Below are positions 24,707 to 33,442 of a stretch of 38,599 nt of DNA, piece by piece. A program made the position numbers and the translations under genes. The DNA lies in NCBI GenBank assembly GCA_017694415.1, contig JADIMW010000053.1:1-38599 (forward strand), in the 5' to 3' direction. Source of the DNA: Candidatus Caccoplasma merdipullorum. Lineage in GTDB: Bacteria > Bacteroidota > Bacteroidia > Bacteroidales > G3-4614. Below the pieces are notes generated by a model. The model was not told where the DNA came from and did no database searches. It worked only from the letters and a program-made list of their open reading frames with translations. The number at the start of each line of letters is the position of its first letter. Positions within the stretch are counted from its first letter, which is position 1.

Positions 24707-25837
24707 TCATTTTTTTGCGGGTATCACCAACAGCGGAGTATCCGAATGGAATATCATCCTGTGGGCGATACTTGGATTGAACAGACGCGCGAATATGGAT
24801 CTTCGCCGTGTGGTCATGGAGAGTATATCGATATTTTCTTCTTTTATAAAATCATTTACGCCCTCGAGAATGTCTTTTGTTGCTATAAAGCGACATGTGC
24901 ATTTTTTGGACGGGTAATGTTTTACAAAGTATTTTTCGAGATACTGCATTTGTATTTCATTTATTTTATCGGTTTTGTCGGGCAGGAAATTGACAAACAC
25001 CACATCAAAGTCGAACTCTCCGAACAGACGCATAAAGGTATCTATCGCTACAAGTTCGCGCTGGTCGAAACTTGTTACGAATGCCAACCGCTTTAAGTCG
25101 CTGCACCGTCCCACATGTGTATTTTCGGGTACAGCCAATACTGGCACTCTTGCGGAATCGATTACTTCTGCCGTAACGCTTCCTATAAGTTCGCTGTCTT
25201 TACGTCCTTTTCCGCGCGTTCCCATTACAATTAACGACGGGGCGACGCGACGCGACATTATGCGTATTTCATCTTCGGGTACGCCTTCTTTTACACTGCA
25301 CTCGAAGTTTATATCCGGAAGTTCTCCGGCTGCTATCGACGCTTTCAGCTTATCGAAGAATTCGCCCATTTGCTTATGCGCATTTTCTTTTATGGACTTG
25401 AATTCTTCCATCTCTTCGCGTCCGATAAAGGTATCGGTTATGGGTATTGCATCGGGCAAATAAGGTATTACGTAGGTATGCAATACCGTAACTGTCGCAT
25501 CGATTTTATGTGCAATGTCGAATCCTATCGAACACGCTTTATATGAATAATCGGAAAAATCGACAGGTATTACTATATGTTGCCTGCTGTCGCCACCTTT
25601 CTTTGTTTTGCCCGAATCGGGCGTTTCGAAAAGGGTATTGTGAGCTTCCAGTATGGTTAGTGCATGCGGCAGGTCGGTCTCCTTTATCCGCACCCGTACT
25701 CCCGAAGAGATTACCGGCTGTATCAGATTTACGTTCTGAATAACCACCGGTATTCCTTCGCTTTCGAGCAGGCTCTTTACTATCTGCGCCTTCTCGTAAG
25801 TATATATTGCAACTGTTATCAATCTGTCCTCGCTCAT
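24707..25837 (-). CDS. DUF2007-Usp-Usp stress protein
   Basis: 376 residues in three parts. Residues 1-75 (ITVAIYTYEKAQIVKSLLESEGIPVVIQN) are a DUF2007-type signal-transduction domain. Residues about 85-240 are a universal stress protein domain with the ATP-binding pattern G-x2-G-x9-G-S (GTRGKGRKDSELIGS). Residues about 245-376 are a second Usp domain in which this loop is MTTRRRSIFARLFNPSIAHRM, lacking the glycines, so it probably does not bind ATP. No membrane segments are present. The HTH gene lies 56 bp upstream on the same strand, suggesting co-expression. The role is presumably stress or nucleotide sensing. Confidence 0.9.
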   Translation of the reverse strand: MSEDRLITVAIYTYEKAQIVKSLLESEGIPVVIQNVNLIQPVISSGVRVRIKETDLPHALTILEAHNTLFETPDSGKTKKGGDSRQHIVIPVDFSDYSYKACSIGFDIAHKIDATVTVLHTYVIPYLPDAIPITDTFIGREEMEEFKSIKENAHKQMGEFFDKLKASIAAGELPDINFECSVKEGVPEDEIRIMSRRVAPSLIVMGTRGKGRKDSELIGSVTAEVIDSARVPVLAVPENTHVGRCSDLKRLAFVTSFDQRELVAIDTFMRLFGEFDFDVVFVNFLPDKTDKINEIQMQYLEKYFVKHYPSKKCTCRFIATKDILEGVNDFIKEENIDILSMTTRRRSIFARLFNPSIAHRMIFHSDTPLLVIPAKK

Positions 25838-25893
25838 AACCGATTGTTTTTGAGATTGTACTTCGATAATCTCAAGTTTACGGCTGCACGCCG

Positions 25894-26157
25894 CTATTCT
25901 TTGGATGCTGTCTCTTCCTGCAGTATGGCAATAGCCATGTCAAGAATCTTGGTGTCATCAAGAACAACTATACCGCCTTCGGGCCCCGGCTCGATATGCA
26001 AACCGCAGTTTTCGCCTGTTTTGTAATCATTCCCTCCAAAATAATTGCGCACCGTCTGTACGTCTATGTTCAACTCATCGGCTATACGGTGCGACGAACC
26101 TTCAGGCAGACTGTTCTTGATTCTTCTCAGTTCGTCAAATGTTATCATCTTTGTCAT
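25894..26157 (-). CDS. Small helix-turn-helix DNA-binding protein
   Basis: 87 residues. The N-terminal half (FDELRRIKNSLPEGSSHRIADELNIDVQTVRNYFGG) contains a helix-turn-helix reading R-I-A-D-E-L-N-I-D-V-Q-T-V-R-N-Y. The C-terminal half has a Gly/Pro-rich turn (HIEPGPEGGIVVLDDTKILDMAIAIL) followed by a helix. The family is conserved in Bacteroidales; it is probably a transcriptional regulator, with targets unknown. An internal Met at codon 4 (MITF) is an alternative start. Its position before the stress-protein gene suggests local or autoregulation. Confidence 0.8.
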   Translation of the reverse strand: MTKMITFDELRRIKNSLPEGSSHRIADELNIDVQTVRNYFGGNDYKTGENCGLHIEPGPEGGIVVLDDTKILDMAIAILQEETASKE

Positions 26158-26324
26158 GGCAATAAGGGTTTTAATTATTAATAATTTTATTTATTCCGTT
26201 TCTGGTTTTACGCAATAAATGTAATTATTATTATCGGTAAAAACAAAAAAAAACCGTTTTTTTTCGCCTTTTGCCTACAAAAAGAAACCTGCTTTACGGA
26301 CGGCTTCAGACATGAAACTTGTAT

Positions 26325-26996
26325 TTATCTGATCCTAAAGTTTATAAGCGGGGCAAATATCAGAATAAATATGTATGTGGCGTACATTACCGCAAGAGGA
26401 ATGTTCACAGCCTTTATTCCGGCATACTGATTGGGGGTTTTAAAGATTCGGGTATGCAGCCTTTCGTATATTATATAGGTGAGATAACCTATCAATGCTC
26501 CGCCTATGGCTCCGAAGAGGATGTCGCCGGGATAATGTACGCCGAGGTACATGCGCGAATAACACGACAGGCTCGCCCATATAAGGACAGAAACGGTATA
26601 TATGCGGTTGCGGAACAGCATAATGGAAAAGACTCCTATTCCGAAACTGTTAGCGGCATGGCCGGATATAAACCCGTACAAACCGCCGCGGTAGTTGTTC
26701 ACTATTGTTACGAACTGGGAAAATTCGGGGTCTTGCGACGGGCGGAGACGTGCAAACAACGGTTTGCACAGACCGGACGAGAGCTGGTCGCACAATATTA
26801 CGGTCAGGGCAACCATGAGTATTACGAGCGAGGCTTCTCTCCACCCTTTTGTAAAGAACAGATATACGAACGACAGGATTAACGGAATCCATATGAACTT
26901 ACCCGTTATTACCCAAAATACATAGTCGAGATACGGTGTATGATATCCGTTGAAAAAAAGAAGGAGTGCCTTGTCCGCGTCTATCAGTGATTGCAT
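26325..26996 (-). CDS. PAP2-family membrane phosphatase
   Basis: 223 residues with about six membrane helices. All three PAP2 motifs are present: K78-x6-R85-P86 (KPLFARLRP), SGHAANSF with H113, and S147-R148-x5-H154 (SRMYLGVHYPGD). It removes phosphate from lipid substrates such as undecaprenyl diphosphate, phosphatidate or a lipid A phosphate, acting on the periplasmic side of the inner membrane. It follows batE with a 49-bp gap on the same strand, so it may be read through from the Bat operon. Family members differ in substrate and the sequence does not separate them. Confidence 0.9.
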   Translation of the reverse strand: MQSLIDADKALLLFFNGYHTPYLDYVFWVITGKFIWIPLILSFVYLFFTKGWREASLVILMVALTVILCDQLSSGLCKPLFARLRPSQDPEFSQFVTIVNNYRGGLYGFISGHAANSFGIGVFSIMLFRNRIYTVSVLIWASLSCYSRMYLGVHYPGDILFGAIGGALIGYLTYIIYERLHTRIFKTPNQYAGIKAVNIPLAVMYATYIFILIFAPLINFRIR

Positions 26997-27045
26997 ACAG
27001 GTTGTGATGAAAGTTATTTTTTGGTGTATATATTATGGTTTTTCG

Positions 27046-27792
27046 TCAGATAATCTCCATTTTGGAATTTTGCATCCAGCCGGTGTTGCCGTCTTCTATA
27101 CGAATCTCCGACCACTCTCCCACTTTGTCGGTTATTTTCACCTTTGTCCCTTCGTGCAGAATGAAAAGGTCGGTGCCGCTGTCTGCCGGTGAACTCTTTA
27201 CCGTTACGCTCGGCGATATTACTATCGCTTCGTTACGGTTGAGAAGTTTTTCTTTTTGCTGGCTGGCGAAAAAGTTTGCCGCCACGGATATTACAAGCAA
27301 CAGGAATCCGCCGAAAAAGCCTAATTTTCTCATCCATACCGTAGTGGTAAAGAAATAAAGGAATGCCCCTGCTATAAAAAGGATGAATGTTGCTATGGCT
27401 ATTATGCTCCACGTATCGGACGAAAAGAGGTTGCGAAGTGTATCGCCCCATACGGAGAGGAACGAACGGTCAATAACGTCGATCTTGTCGGTTATCTTGG
27501 TTCGTGCAAGTTCGAGATTGAAACGTATGTCTTCGTCGCCCGGTGCCATCAGCAATGCTCTTTCGTAATTGAGTATGGCCTTGGGATACTGCTTAAGTTT
27601 ATAGTAGGCGTTGCCGAGATTGTAGTAAACCTCGGACGACTTGCCTTGTCCGGCAATTATTTCTTCATACATGGCGGCCGCATCGTCGTACTTTTGCGCT
27701 CCGTATGCTTCGGCCGCTTCCTGCAATGTTGCTGCTTCTGCATAAATGAACGAACAGAGCATTGCAAATATCATTATTGCTGTCTTTTTCAT
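27046..27792 (-). CDS. batE: BatE: TPR and SH3-domain membrane protein
   Basis: 248 residues. A signal peptide (MKKTAIMIFAMLCSFIYAEA) is followed by TPR repeats (YGAQKYDDAAAMYEEII, SEVYYNLGNAYYKLKQYPKAILNYERALLMAPGDED). Two membrane helices (about 130-150 and 158-178) separate these from a C-terminal bacterial SH3-like domain (VIVTSPSVTVKSSPADS-type strand, then GTKVKITDKVGEWSEIRIEDGNTGWMQ). This is the layout of BatE in the Bacteroides aerotolerance operon. It starts 12 bp after batD. The Bat proteins are thought to form a periplasmic complex that supports oxygen-stress tolerance; their biochemical action is not settled. Confidence 0.9.
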   Translation of the reverse strand: MKKTAIMIFAMLCSFIYAEAATLQEAAEAYGAQKYDDAAAMYEEIIAGQGKSSEVYYNLGNAYYKLKQYPKAILNYERALLMAPGDEDIRFNLELARTKITDKIDVIDRSFLSVWGDTLRNLFSSDTWSIIAIATFILFIAGAFLYFFTTTVWMRKLGFFGGFLLLVISVAANFFASQQKEKLLNRNEAIVISPSVTVKSSPADSGTDLFILHEGTKVKITDKVGEWSEIRIEDGNTGWMQNSKMEII

Positions 27793-27804
27793 ATCTCCCG
27801 AAGA

Positions 27805-29625
27805 TTACTGTTGTTTGTTGTTTCGTTTGGTACTCTCCATTTTTCCTATGGCCTCGACAGTATCGTCGTATAGTTTGTCCATCGCCTCATCGGACTGCGA
27901 CGGGGCATATTGTGCAAATTCGCAAATGTTCAGTATATCGATAAACATTGACGCCACTTCGTCGGACGTACCGTATTTATGAAGTTCGGATGCTATGTTG
28001 TCGCGGTTCAATTCGGATACGGGCAACATCAGTTTGTCGCTCAAATATCCCCATACGGCTTTCAGAACTTCGGAGTAGAAGAGTTCCCTGTTGTGTTCCT
28101 TGAGGTATTTGCCTGCTGTTTTCAGCCGTTTGGCCGCTACCTTGTTTGCCCTGCGGGTTTTCATAAGTTTTACATTGGCATTTTCTTTTGCCTGCCTGCG
28201 GTTTATTATTACATACGCCGCGAATATTATTACGGGTATCAGATATGCGAGCCAGTATCTCCACGTCCCGAAAAACGGTTGCGGCGACTGCTGCAATTCA
28301 AATTCTCCGTTTTTGATATAACGGATGTCTTCGTTGAGCATCTTGAGTTCTTCTTTGGAGGTATAGTCGGATACCTGACCGCCGCCGCTATCTTTACCTT
28401 TTGCCACATTGAGCCTGTACGCCTGTGTCTGTAAGGTCTTGTACTTCCCTGCCGCCACATCGAAATACGAGAACTGTACTGCGGGTATGTCGAACTCGCC
28501 TGCACTTCGCGGTATTGCCGTATATTCTATCGTGCGTGTCCCTTCTACTCCCGAAAGGGTGGTATTTATGTTCAAATCGGTTTTGGGGTCGTAAACTTCA
28601 AAATCGGCAGGGAAATCGACCTGCGGGTCTTTTATATATTTAAGGTTGCCTTTTCCCTTTATCTTTATTTTAAGTGTTACGGCCTCGTTGGTTTTTGGTG
28701 TAAGGGTGTTTATTGCGGATGCTATCGTAAAGTTTCCCACCGCGTTTGCATATGATGCGGGTTTGCCCGACGGAAGGGGTTTTACGTTTACGGTTGCGGT
28801 TTGTGTCTGTATTCTTTTGTTTATGTCTTCATATCCCTGCATCATACCGAATAAACCGCGTACGGGACGTATCACCTGTACTGCGACTTCGAACTTTCCG
28901 GGGTCGATTGTGATTTTTCCGGAGCGTTGCGGATAGAGCAGCGCCCGTTTTATTACCACTACTGAATAGTTCTCGCCGGAATAGTGTTCTAACTCCACCT
29001 GCGGGTTTTGTATGGGTATGTCCTGTACGACGAATCCGTCGAACGACGGGAATGTCGCGCTTTCGAGACTTCTTATCCCTGCGGCTTTCGTGTATATTTT
29101 TATCGTGGCCAATATGCCTTCTTGCTCGTAAACGTTGGTCTTGGACAGTATTATGCGTGCGAATGTCTTGTCATCTGTTCCTTGTCCCGACGAAACCGAC
29201 GGAGCATTGTTCTGTGTCGCTCCTTGCTGCGCGTTGCTGTCGGGCGGCAATACTTTTATAGTAAGGGTATTGGACGTGTATTGTTTGCCGGAGGAGGTTA
29301 TCGTGGCTGCGGCTATTGTAAATGTTCCCGCTTCTTTGGCTGTAAGCGTATATGTATAACTCTCTTCTGTGGTGGAAGTCGTCCGCCCGTTAATTATGGA
29401 GAATTGCGAACTGCGCGATTTTCCGGGACCGTACAATAAATCCATGCCTTTGAAATCGGGGACTTTCAAATCGCTTCCGTCGCCGTTTTTCAGGGTATAG
29501 ACTATATTGAACTGCTGTCCTGCTATTACTTGCCTTGGGGCTGATGCGGTAAATTTTACATCGTCGGCCATTACTGTACCGAATGCAAAAATCAGTAGTG
29601 CTATTATGGTTAGTCTCTGTTTCAT
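27805..29625 (-). CDS. batD: BatD: large oxygen-tolerance periplasmic protein
   Basis: 606 residues. Signal peptide, then long beta-rich periplasmic region with BatD features (VKFTASAPRQVIAGQQFNIVYTL, LKVPDFKGMDLLYGPGKSRSSQFSIINGRTTSTTEESYTYTL, LFPQRSGKITIDPGKFEV-type strands), one membrane helix near 460-480 (WRYWLAYLIPVIIFAAYVIIN), and a cytoplasmic helical tail (MKTRRANKVAAKRLKTAGKYL to the end). The length is usual for the family. It lies between batC and batE, with spacers of about 20 and 12 bp. The Ig-like domains probably bind partner proteins in the envelope. Confidence 0.93.
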   Translation of the reverse strand: MKQRLTIIALLIFAFGTVMADDVKFTASAPRQVIAGQQFNIVYTLKNGDGSDLKVPDFKGMDLLYGPGKSRSSQFSIINGRTTSTTEESYTYTLTAKEAGTFTIAAATITSSGKQYTSNTLTIKVLPPDSNAQQGATQNNAPSVSSGQGTDDKTFARIILSKTNVYEQEGILATIKIYTKAAGIRSLESATFPSFDGFVVQDIPIQNPQVELEHYSGENYSVVVIKRALLYPQRSGKITIDPGKFEVAVQVIRPVRGLFGMMQGYEDINKRIQTQTATVNVKPLPSGKPASYANAVGNFTIASAINTLTPKTNEAVTLKIKIKGKGNLKYIKDPQVDFPADFEVYDPKTDLNINTTLSGVEGTRTIEYTAIPRSAGEFDIPAVQFSYFDVAAGKYKTLQTQAYRLNVAKGKDSGGGQVSDYTSKEELKMLNEDIRYIKNGEFELQQSPQPFFGTWRYWLAYLIPVIIFAAYVIINRRQAKENANVKLMKTRRANKVAAKRLKTAGKYLKEHNRELFYSEVLKAVWGYLSDKLMLPVSELNRDNIASELHKYGTSDEVASMFIDILNICEFAQYAPSQSDEAMDKLYDDTVEAIGKMESTKRNNKQQ

Positions 29626-29646
29626 CTCTTTTCTCTGTTTTTGCTC

Positions 29647-30360
29647 TTACCATTCTTTATCGGTGCGCCGCCTTTCGTATTGCTCCATTATCGCCTTACG
29701 TACTTTTTCCTGTGTGTTCCGTTCGTCCTGCTGCAATGCGTCGAGTATCTGTTGCGCATTTTCTTCGGTCATTTGCGTCGGACTGTTAGGCTGTTGATTG
29801 TCTTCTTTTTGTTGCTGCTCCTGCGGCGGTTGCTGTTGTTGCTGCTGCTGTTGCTGCTGCTCTTGTTCATCTTGCCGGTCGTCCTTGTTCTGTTGTTGCT
29901 GTTGCTGCTCTTGCAACATCAACTGCGCCAACCGTAAATTATATCGCGCGTCTTCGTCCTTGGGATTTTTCCGCAATGCGTTTTTATATGCTTCTATTCC
30001 TTCGGCATACTTCTGGTTTTTCATGTATGTATTGCCGAGGTTATACCATGCTTCGGACTGTTTTACAGGGTCGGTCTCGGAATTGATTGCTTTTTCGAAT
30101 TCTTTCGCGGCATCGTCGTACTTTTGCTGTTCGTAAAGGGCATCTCCCAGATTGAATGTTGCATCGCCCGACAACGGCGCGGCTTCCAACGCCTTGCGAT
30201 AGTCTATCTCGGCTCCTACATAGTTTTTGTTTTCGTATTCTTTATTGCCTTTTCTTACCGAACTTCTTTCGTTTTTATTGCTGCGTTCTCTATCTGTATC
30301 TTGAGCGCACAGGAGGAACGGGAAAAACAATGCTGCGACTGTTACTATGATATTTTTCAT
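29647..30360 (-). CDS. batC: BatC: TPR protein with poly-Gln segment
   Basis: 237 residues. A signal peptide ends LLCAQD. TPR repeats follow (KEYENKNYVGAEIDYRKALEAAPLSGDATFNLGDALYEQQKYDDAAKEFEKAI, EAWYNLGNTYMKNQKYAEGIEAYKNALRKNPKDEDARYNLRLAQ). Residues about 145-190 are almost entirely Gln (EQQQQQQNK, then runs of ten Q) built of mixed CAG/CAA codons. The C-terminus is charged (KVRKAIMEQYERRRTDKEW). It sits between batB (14 bp) and batD (21 bp). TPRs imply protein-protein contacts inside the Bat complex. Confidence 0.92.
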   Translation of the reverse strand: MKNIIVTVAALFFPFLLCAQDTDRERSNKNERSSVRKGNKEYENKNYVGAEIDYRKALEAAPLSGDATFNLGDALYEQQKYDDAAKEFEKAINSETDPVKQSEAWYNLGNTYMKNQKYAEGIEAYKNALRKNPKDEDARYNLRLAQLMLQEQQQQQQNKDDRQDEQEQQQQQQQQQQPPQEQQQKEDNQQPNSPTQMTEENAQQILDALQQDERNTQEKVRKAIMEQYERRRTDKEW

Positions 30361-30374
30361 TTTGTCTGCTTTGT

Positions 30375-31403
30375 TTACTTGTCTGTAAAGAAATTAACTC
30401 TGCGTGTAAACTTGCTCTTACCGTCGAGTATAAACATGTCGGCCATTATAAGCAGGAATGCTATTAATGCCAGTATCTGGAATTGTTCTTCGTATTCGGA
30501 ATAGACTTTGCTTTCCACATCGGATTTTTTCATTTTGCGGACTTCGGCGGTTAATGCGCGCAACGCACGGTTGGTATTGTCGGCCGATACATATATGCCG
30601 CTTCCGGCTTGCGCTATCTCCTGCCCCAACGATTCGTTGAGTTTTGTTATTACCACGTTCCCGTCCTTGTCCTTATAGAAATTGCTTGTGGAGCCGTTTA
30701 TGGGTATGGGCGAACCGGACGGTGTTCCTATTCCCACTACATCTACTCTTATGCCGCGGCTTGCTGCCTCTTTAGCCGCGCCGACAGCATCGTCTTCGTG
30801 ATTTTCGGCATCGGTGATTACGATTATCGCCTTATCGGCACTCTCGTCCTGAGTAAAGGAATTGGCTGCCAGATTTATCGCCCGCCCTATGGCAGTTCCT
30901 TGTGAAGGGACCATTTTCGTATCTATCGACGACAGGAACATCTTTGCCGATACGAAATCGGATGTTATGGGCAATTGGGTGTATGCGTCTCCGGCAAATA
31001 CTATCAGTCCTATTTTGTCGTTGCTCAGTTCATCGACTAATTTGGAAAGCATCATTTTGGCTTTGTCGAGACGGGACGGGCTTACATCGCGCGCCATCAT
31101 GGAGTTGGACACATCGAGTACTATTTCTATTTCGACGCCCTGTTTTTTGACCGTTTCCAGTTTGGAACCCATCTGCGGTCGCGCAATGACCAATATCAGC
31201 AATATGAATGCCAACTGCAACAAGAAGAATTTCAGTCCGGGGCGATACCGCGATATATCGGGCATCAGGGGGGACAATACGTCTTCTTTTCCGAACTTTT
31301 TCAGGTTGCGGCGACGGCGGTATTCTCCATAAAGATATAGCCCCCATATCAACGGGACGATTATCAACAGGTAAAGGTATTGTGGATTGGCGAATCTGAA
31401 CAT
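30375..31403 (-). CDS. batB: BatB: von Willebrand A domain membrane protein
   Basis: 342 residues. Two N-terminal membrane helices (YLYLLIIVPLIWGLYLYG, LKFFLLQLAFILLILVIA), a periplasmic VWA domain with the metal site DVSNS (D-x-S-x-S), conserved Thr in GTAIGRA and Asp in VITDAENH, and a C-terminal membrane helix (FQILALIAFLLIMADMFIL). This is the BatA/BatB arrangement, in which VWA domains bind a divalent metal and probably partner proteins. It follows batA after 12 bp and precedes batC after 14 bp, consistent with translation as one operon. Family identity is clear; biochemical role is not. Confidence 0.93.
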   Translation of the reverse strand: MFRFANPQYLYLLIIVPLIWGLYLYGEYRRRRNLKKFGKEDVLSPLMPDISRYRPGLKFFLLQLAFILLILVIARPQMGSKLETVKKQGVEIEIVLDVSNSMMARDVSPSRLDKAKMMLSKLVDELSNDKIGLIVFAGDAYTQLPITSDFVSAKMFLSSIDTKMVPSQGTAIGRAINLAANSFTQDESADKAIIVITDAENHEDDAVGAAKEAASRGIRVDVVGIGTPSGSPIPINGSTSNFYKDKDGNVVITKLNESLGQEIAQAGSGIYVSADNTNRALRALTAEVRKMKKSDVESKVYSEYEEQFQILALIAFLLIMADMFILDGKSKFTRRVNFFTDK

Positions 31404-31415
31404 GGCTATTATCTT

Positions 31416-32399
31416 TTACGGAATATTCTTCAATATCGTATTTCGCAGCAATATGTCTAATGACAGGAATATAAGTGCAAATACCGCCCATATCATAAAT
31501 TCTTCTTCGCGGCGGCTGTACTCGGTTACGGACAATTTGGTTTTTTCCATTTTGTCTATTTCGGAGAATATGTTTTTCAACGCACCTTTATCGGTTGCCC
31601 TGAAATATTTTCCTCCCGTCTTTACGGCTATCTGGTCGAGCGTTACTTCGTCTATTTCCACGGGATAGTTGCGATACTCTATTCCATACGGCGTTTGCAC
31701 CGGATATGGCGCCATTCCTTTTGTACCTACGCCTATGGTATATACCCGTATCCCGAATGTACGGGCTATGTCGGCTGCTGTTACCGGGGCTATGTCGCCG
31801 GCGTTGTTGGTTCCGTCGGTAAGCAGTATTATGGTCTTCGACTTGGCAGGCCCGTCCTTTATCCGGCTTATGGCTGTTGCGAGTCCGTCGCCTATGGCCG
31901 TCATATCTTCAATCATTCCGCACTCAACGTCGCGCAACAGGTTGAGCAGGGCTGCATGATCGGTTGTCATCGGACACATGGTAAAACTCTCTCCGGCAAA
32001 TATCACCAATCCTATATTGTCGTACGGACGCCCGGATATGAATTGCGCCGCTACGTCTTTTGCCGCATCTACACGGCTGGGATTGAAATCGCGGGCGAGC
32101 ATGCTTGTCGATATGTCGAGCGTCAGGACTATGTCCACTCCCTCGGTTGAACGGCTTGTCCAACTGTCTGTGGACTGCGGTCGCGCCAATGCTACTATCA
32201 ACGATGCGGCAGCAGCCAATTCGAGAGCGAACCGCACATGCCGCAAGTAGTATTTATAGCTGCGGGGCATTTCTTCGAAAGGTGATGTACTCGATACTTC
32301 CATCGAGGCGTTTCCTTTCTGCTGTTTGAGGATATACCATAATATCGCCGGAACAAGAAGCAGCAACAGCCACAAATATGCGGGATTGGCAAATATCAT
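31416..32399 (-). CDS. batA: BatA: von Willebrand A domain membrane protein
   Basis: 327 residues. Membrane helices at the N-terminus (PAYLWLLLLLVPAILWYIL, FALELAAAASLIVALA), then a VWA domain with metal site LDISTS, the Thr of MTAIGDG, and LLTDGTNNAG, ending in a membrane helix (FMIWAVFALIFLSLDILL). The conserved ARPQ and DFNPSRVDAAKD stretches are typical of BatA. It shares the batB layout and probably arose by duplication. It lies 24 bp after the BatD-like gene and 12 bp before batB. Confidence 0.93.
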   Translation of the reverse strand: MIFANPAYLWLLLLLVPAILWYILKQQKGNASMEVSSTSPFEEMPRSYKYYLRHVRFALELAAAASLIVALARPQSTDSWTSRSTEGVDIVLTLDISTSMLARDFNPSRVDAAKDVAAQFISGRPYDNIGLVIFAGESFTMCPMTTDHAALLNLLRDVECGMIEDMTAIGDGLATAISRIKDGPAKSKTIILLTDGTNNAGDIAPVTAADIARTFGIRVYTIGVGTKGMAPYPVQTPYGIEYRNYPVEIDEVTLDQIAVKTGGKYFRATDKGALKNIFSEIDKMEKTKLSVTEYSRREEEFMIWAVFALIFLSLDILLRNTILKNIP

Positions 32400-32423
32400 A
32401 ATATCTTTTCTTTTTTGTGTGTT

Positions 32424-33431
32424 TTACTTTATTTTGTCTGTTTTTCCGGACTTTTCCGTGTCTTTTTCCGACGTCTCGTCCTGAACGGGTTCGGGTTGCG
32501 GCTTGGTCTCTTCAACAAATGTTATCGCATATCGCATGGAGGCTTCGTTGTCGTCGGCCAACGGTCGCATCTTGGCGAACTTCACGAAGTCGGCGACATT
32601 CAGTATCTCTTTCATGTGCCGCTCTACGACTCGCGTTTCATTATTGCGTCTCAGCGCGTCGAGTATTTCGGTGGAGGTCATCTCCATTGCATTGATTGAG
32701 AATCTCCCGTCGAGATACTCTCTAAGTATATCTGTCAGACGTGTGTAATATTGTTTGTCTTGTCCTCCCTGCCACAGTTTTTCTTCTTTCAGCATGTTCA
32801 ATGCCTGTATCGCTTTTTCGTACGGCGGGATTTGGGGTTCGGCTTGTACGTTGTTTTCGTCTTTGTTTCTGAAATATCTGTAATACAGGTATGCTCCTGC
32901 CAATATTACCGCTATTCCGAGTATTATTATCCATACATATCCCGGAATGTAGTCCCACAGTACGAAACGCGGGGAACGGACTCCTTTTACCGCCTTTAAA
33001 TTGTCTATGCTTACCGTATCGACCGGGACGGGAGCGACTTTCAAACTTAACGGTTGGGATGCGAACGTGTCGGTATCCAGCACGTATTTTATCGGCGGGA
33101 TATAGTAAAATCCGGAATCGAACGATGTTACTATTATTTCGCGGTCAATTTGTATGCGACCGTTTTTTATCTCTGTCGTATCGCCCGGCGTTACGGTTAT
33201 TATTTCCACTCCTGCCGCGAGGGTATCTGCCGGGACGGCCAACTGTGCGAGCGCACCTTTGTCCTGAACCAGTTCCAGTTTTATCGACGTCTGCTCGCCC
33301 ATCCATATTACGGCGGAATCCATTTTGGCCGACACGAGAAGTTTTTCGGGTGCTTCTTCCGAATGTGCCGGGGTATATGCGGACAATATCATTGCGGAAA
33401 TTATAGCCAGCAAGGAAATTGTTTTTTTCAT
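32424..33431 (-). CDS. BatD-like/DUF4381-type membrane protein of the Bat operon
   Basis: 335 residues. A signal peptide (MKKTISLLAIISAMILSAYTPAHSEE) is followed by a beta-rich periplasmic domain similar in style to the N-terminal repeats of BatD (VSAKMDSAVIWMGEQTSIKLEL, YYIPPIKYVLDTDTFASQPLSLKV), one membrane helix (about 170-190, YVWIIILGIAVILAGAYLYY) and a cytoplasmic helical region (PPYEKAIQALNMLKEEKLW ... TDILREYLDGRFSINAMEMTSTEILDAL). This resembles proteins found between the DUF58 and VWA genes in other Bat operons. Function is unknown beyond membership of the complex. Spacers are 11 bp to the DUF58 gene upstream and 24 bp to batA. Confidence 0.82.
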   Translation of the reverse strand: MKKTISLLAIISAMILSAYTPAHSEEAPEKLLVSAKMDSAVIWMGEQTSIKLELVQDKGALAQLAVPADTLAAGVEIITVTPGDTTEIKNGRIQIDREIIVTSFDSGFYYIPPIKYVLDTDTFASQPLSLKVAPVPVDTVSIDNLKAVKGVRSPRFVLWDYIPGYVWIIILGIAVILAGAYLYYRYFRNKDENNVQAEPQIPPYEKAIQALNMLKEEKLWQGGQDKQYYTRLTDILREYLDGRFSINAMEMTSTEILDALRRNNETRVVERHMKEILNVADFVKFAKMRPLADDNEASMRYAITFVEETKPQPEPVQDETSEKDTEKSGKTDKIK

Positions 33432-33442
33432 CTTTTCTTTTT

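Noticed and set aside
29641..29937. Poly-Leu and poly-Cys ORFs on the + strand
   Set aside because: They are the antisense reading of the BatC glutamine tract.
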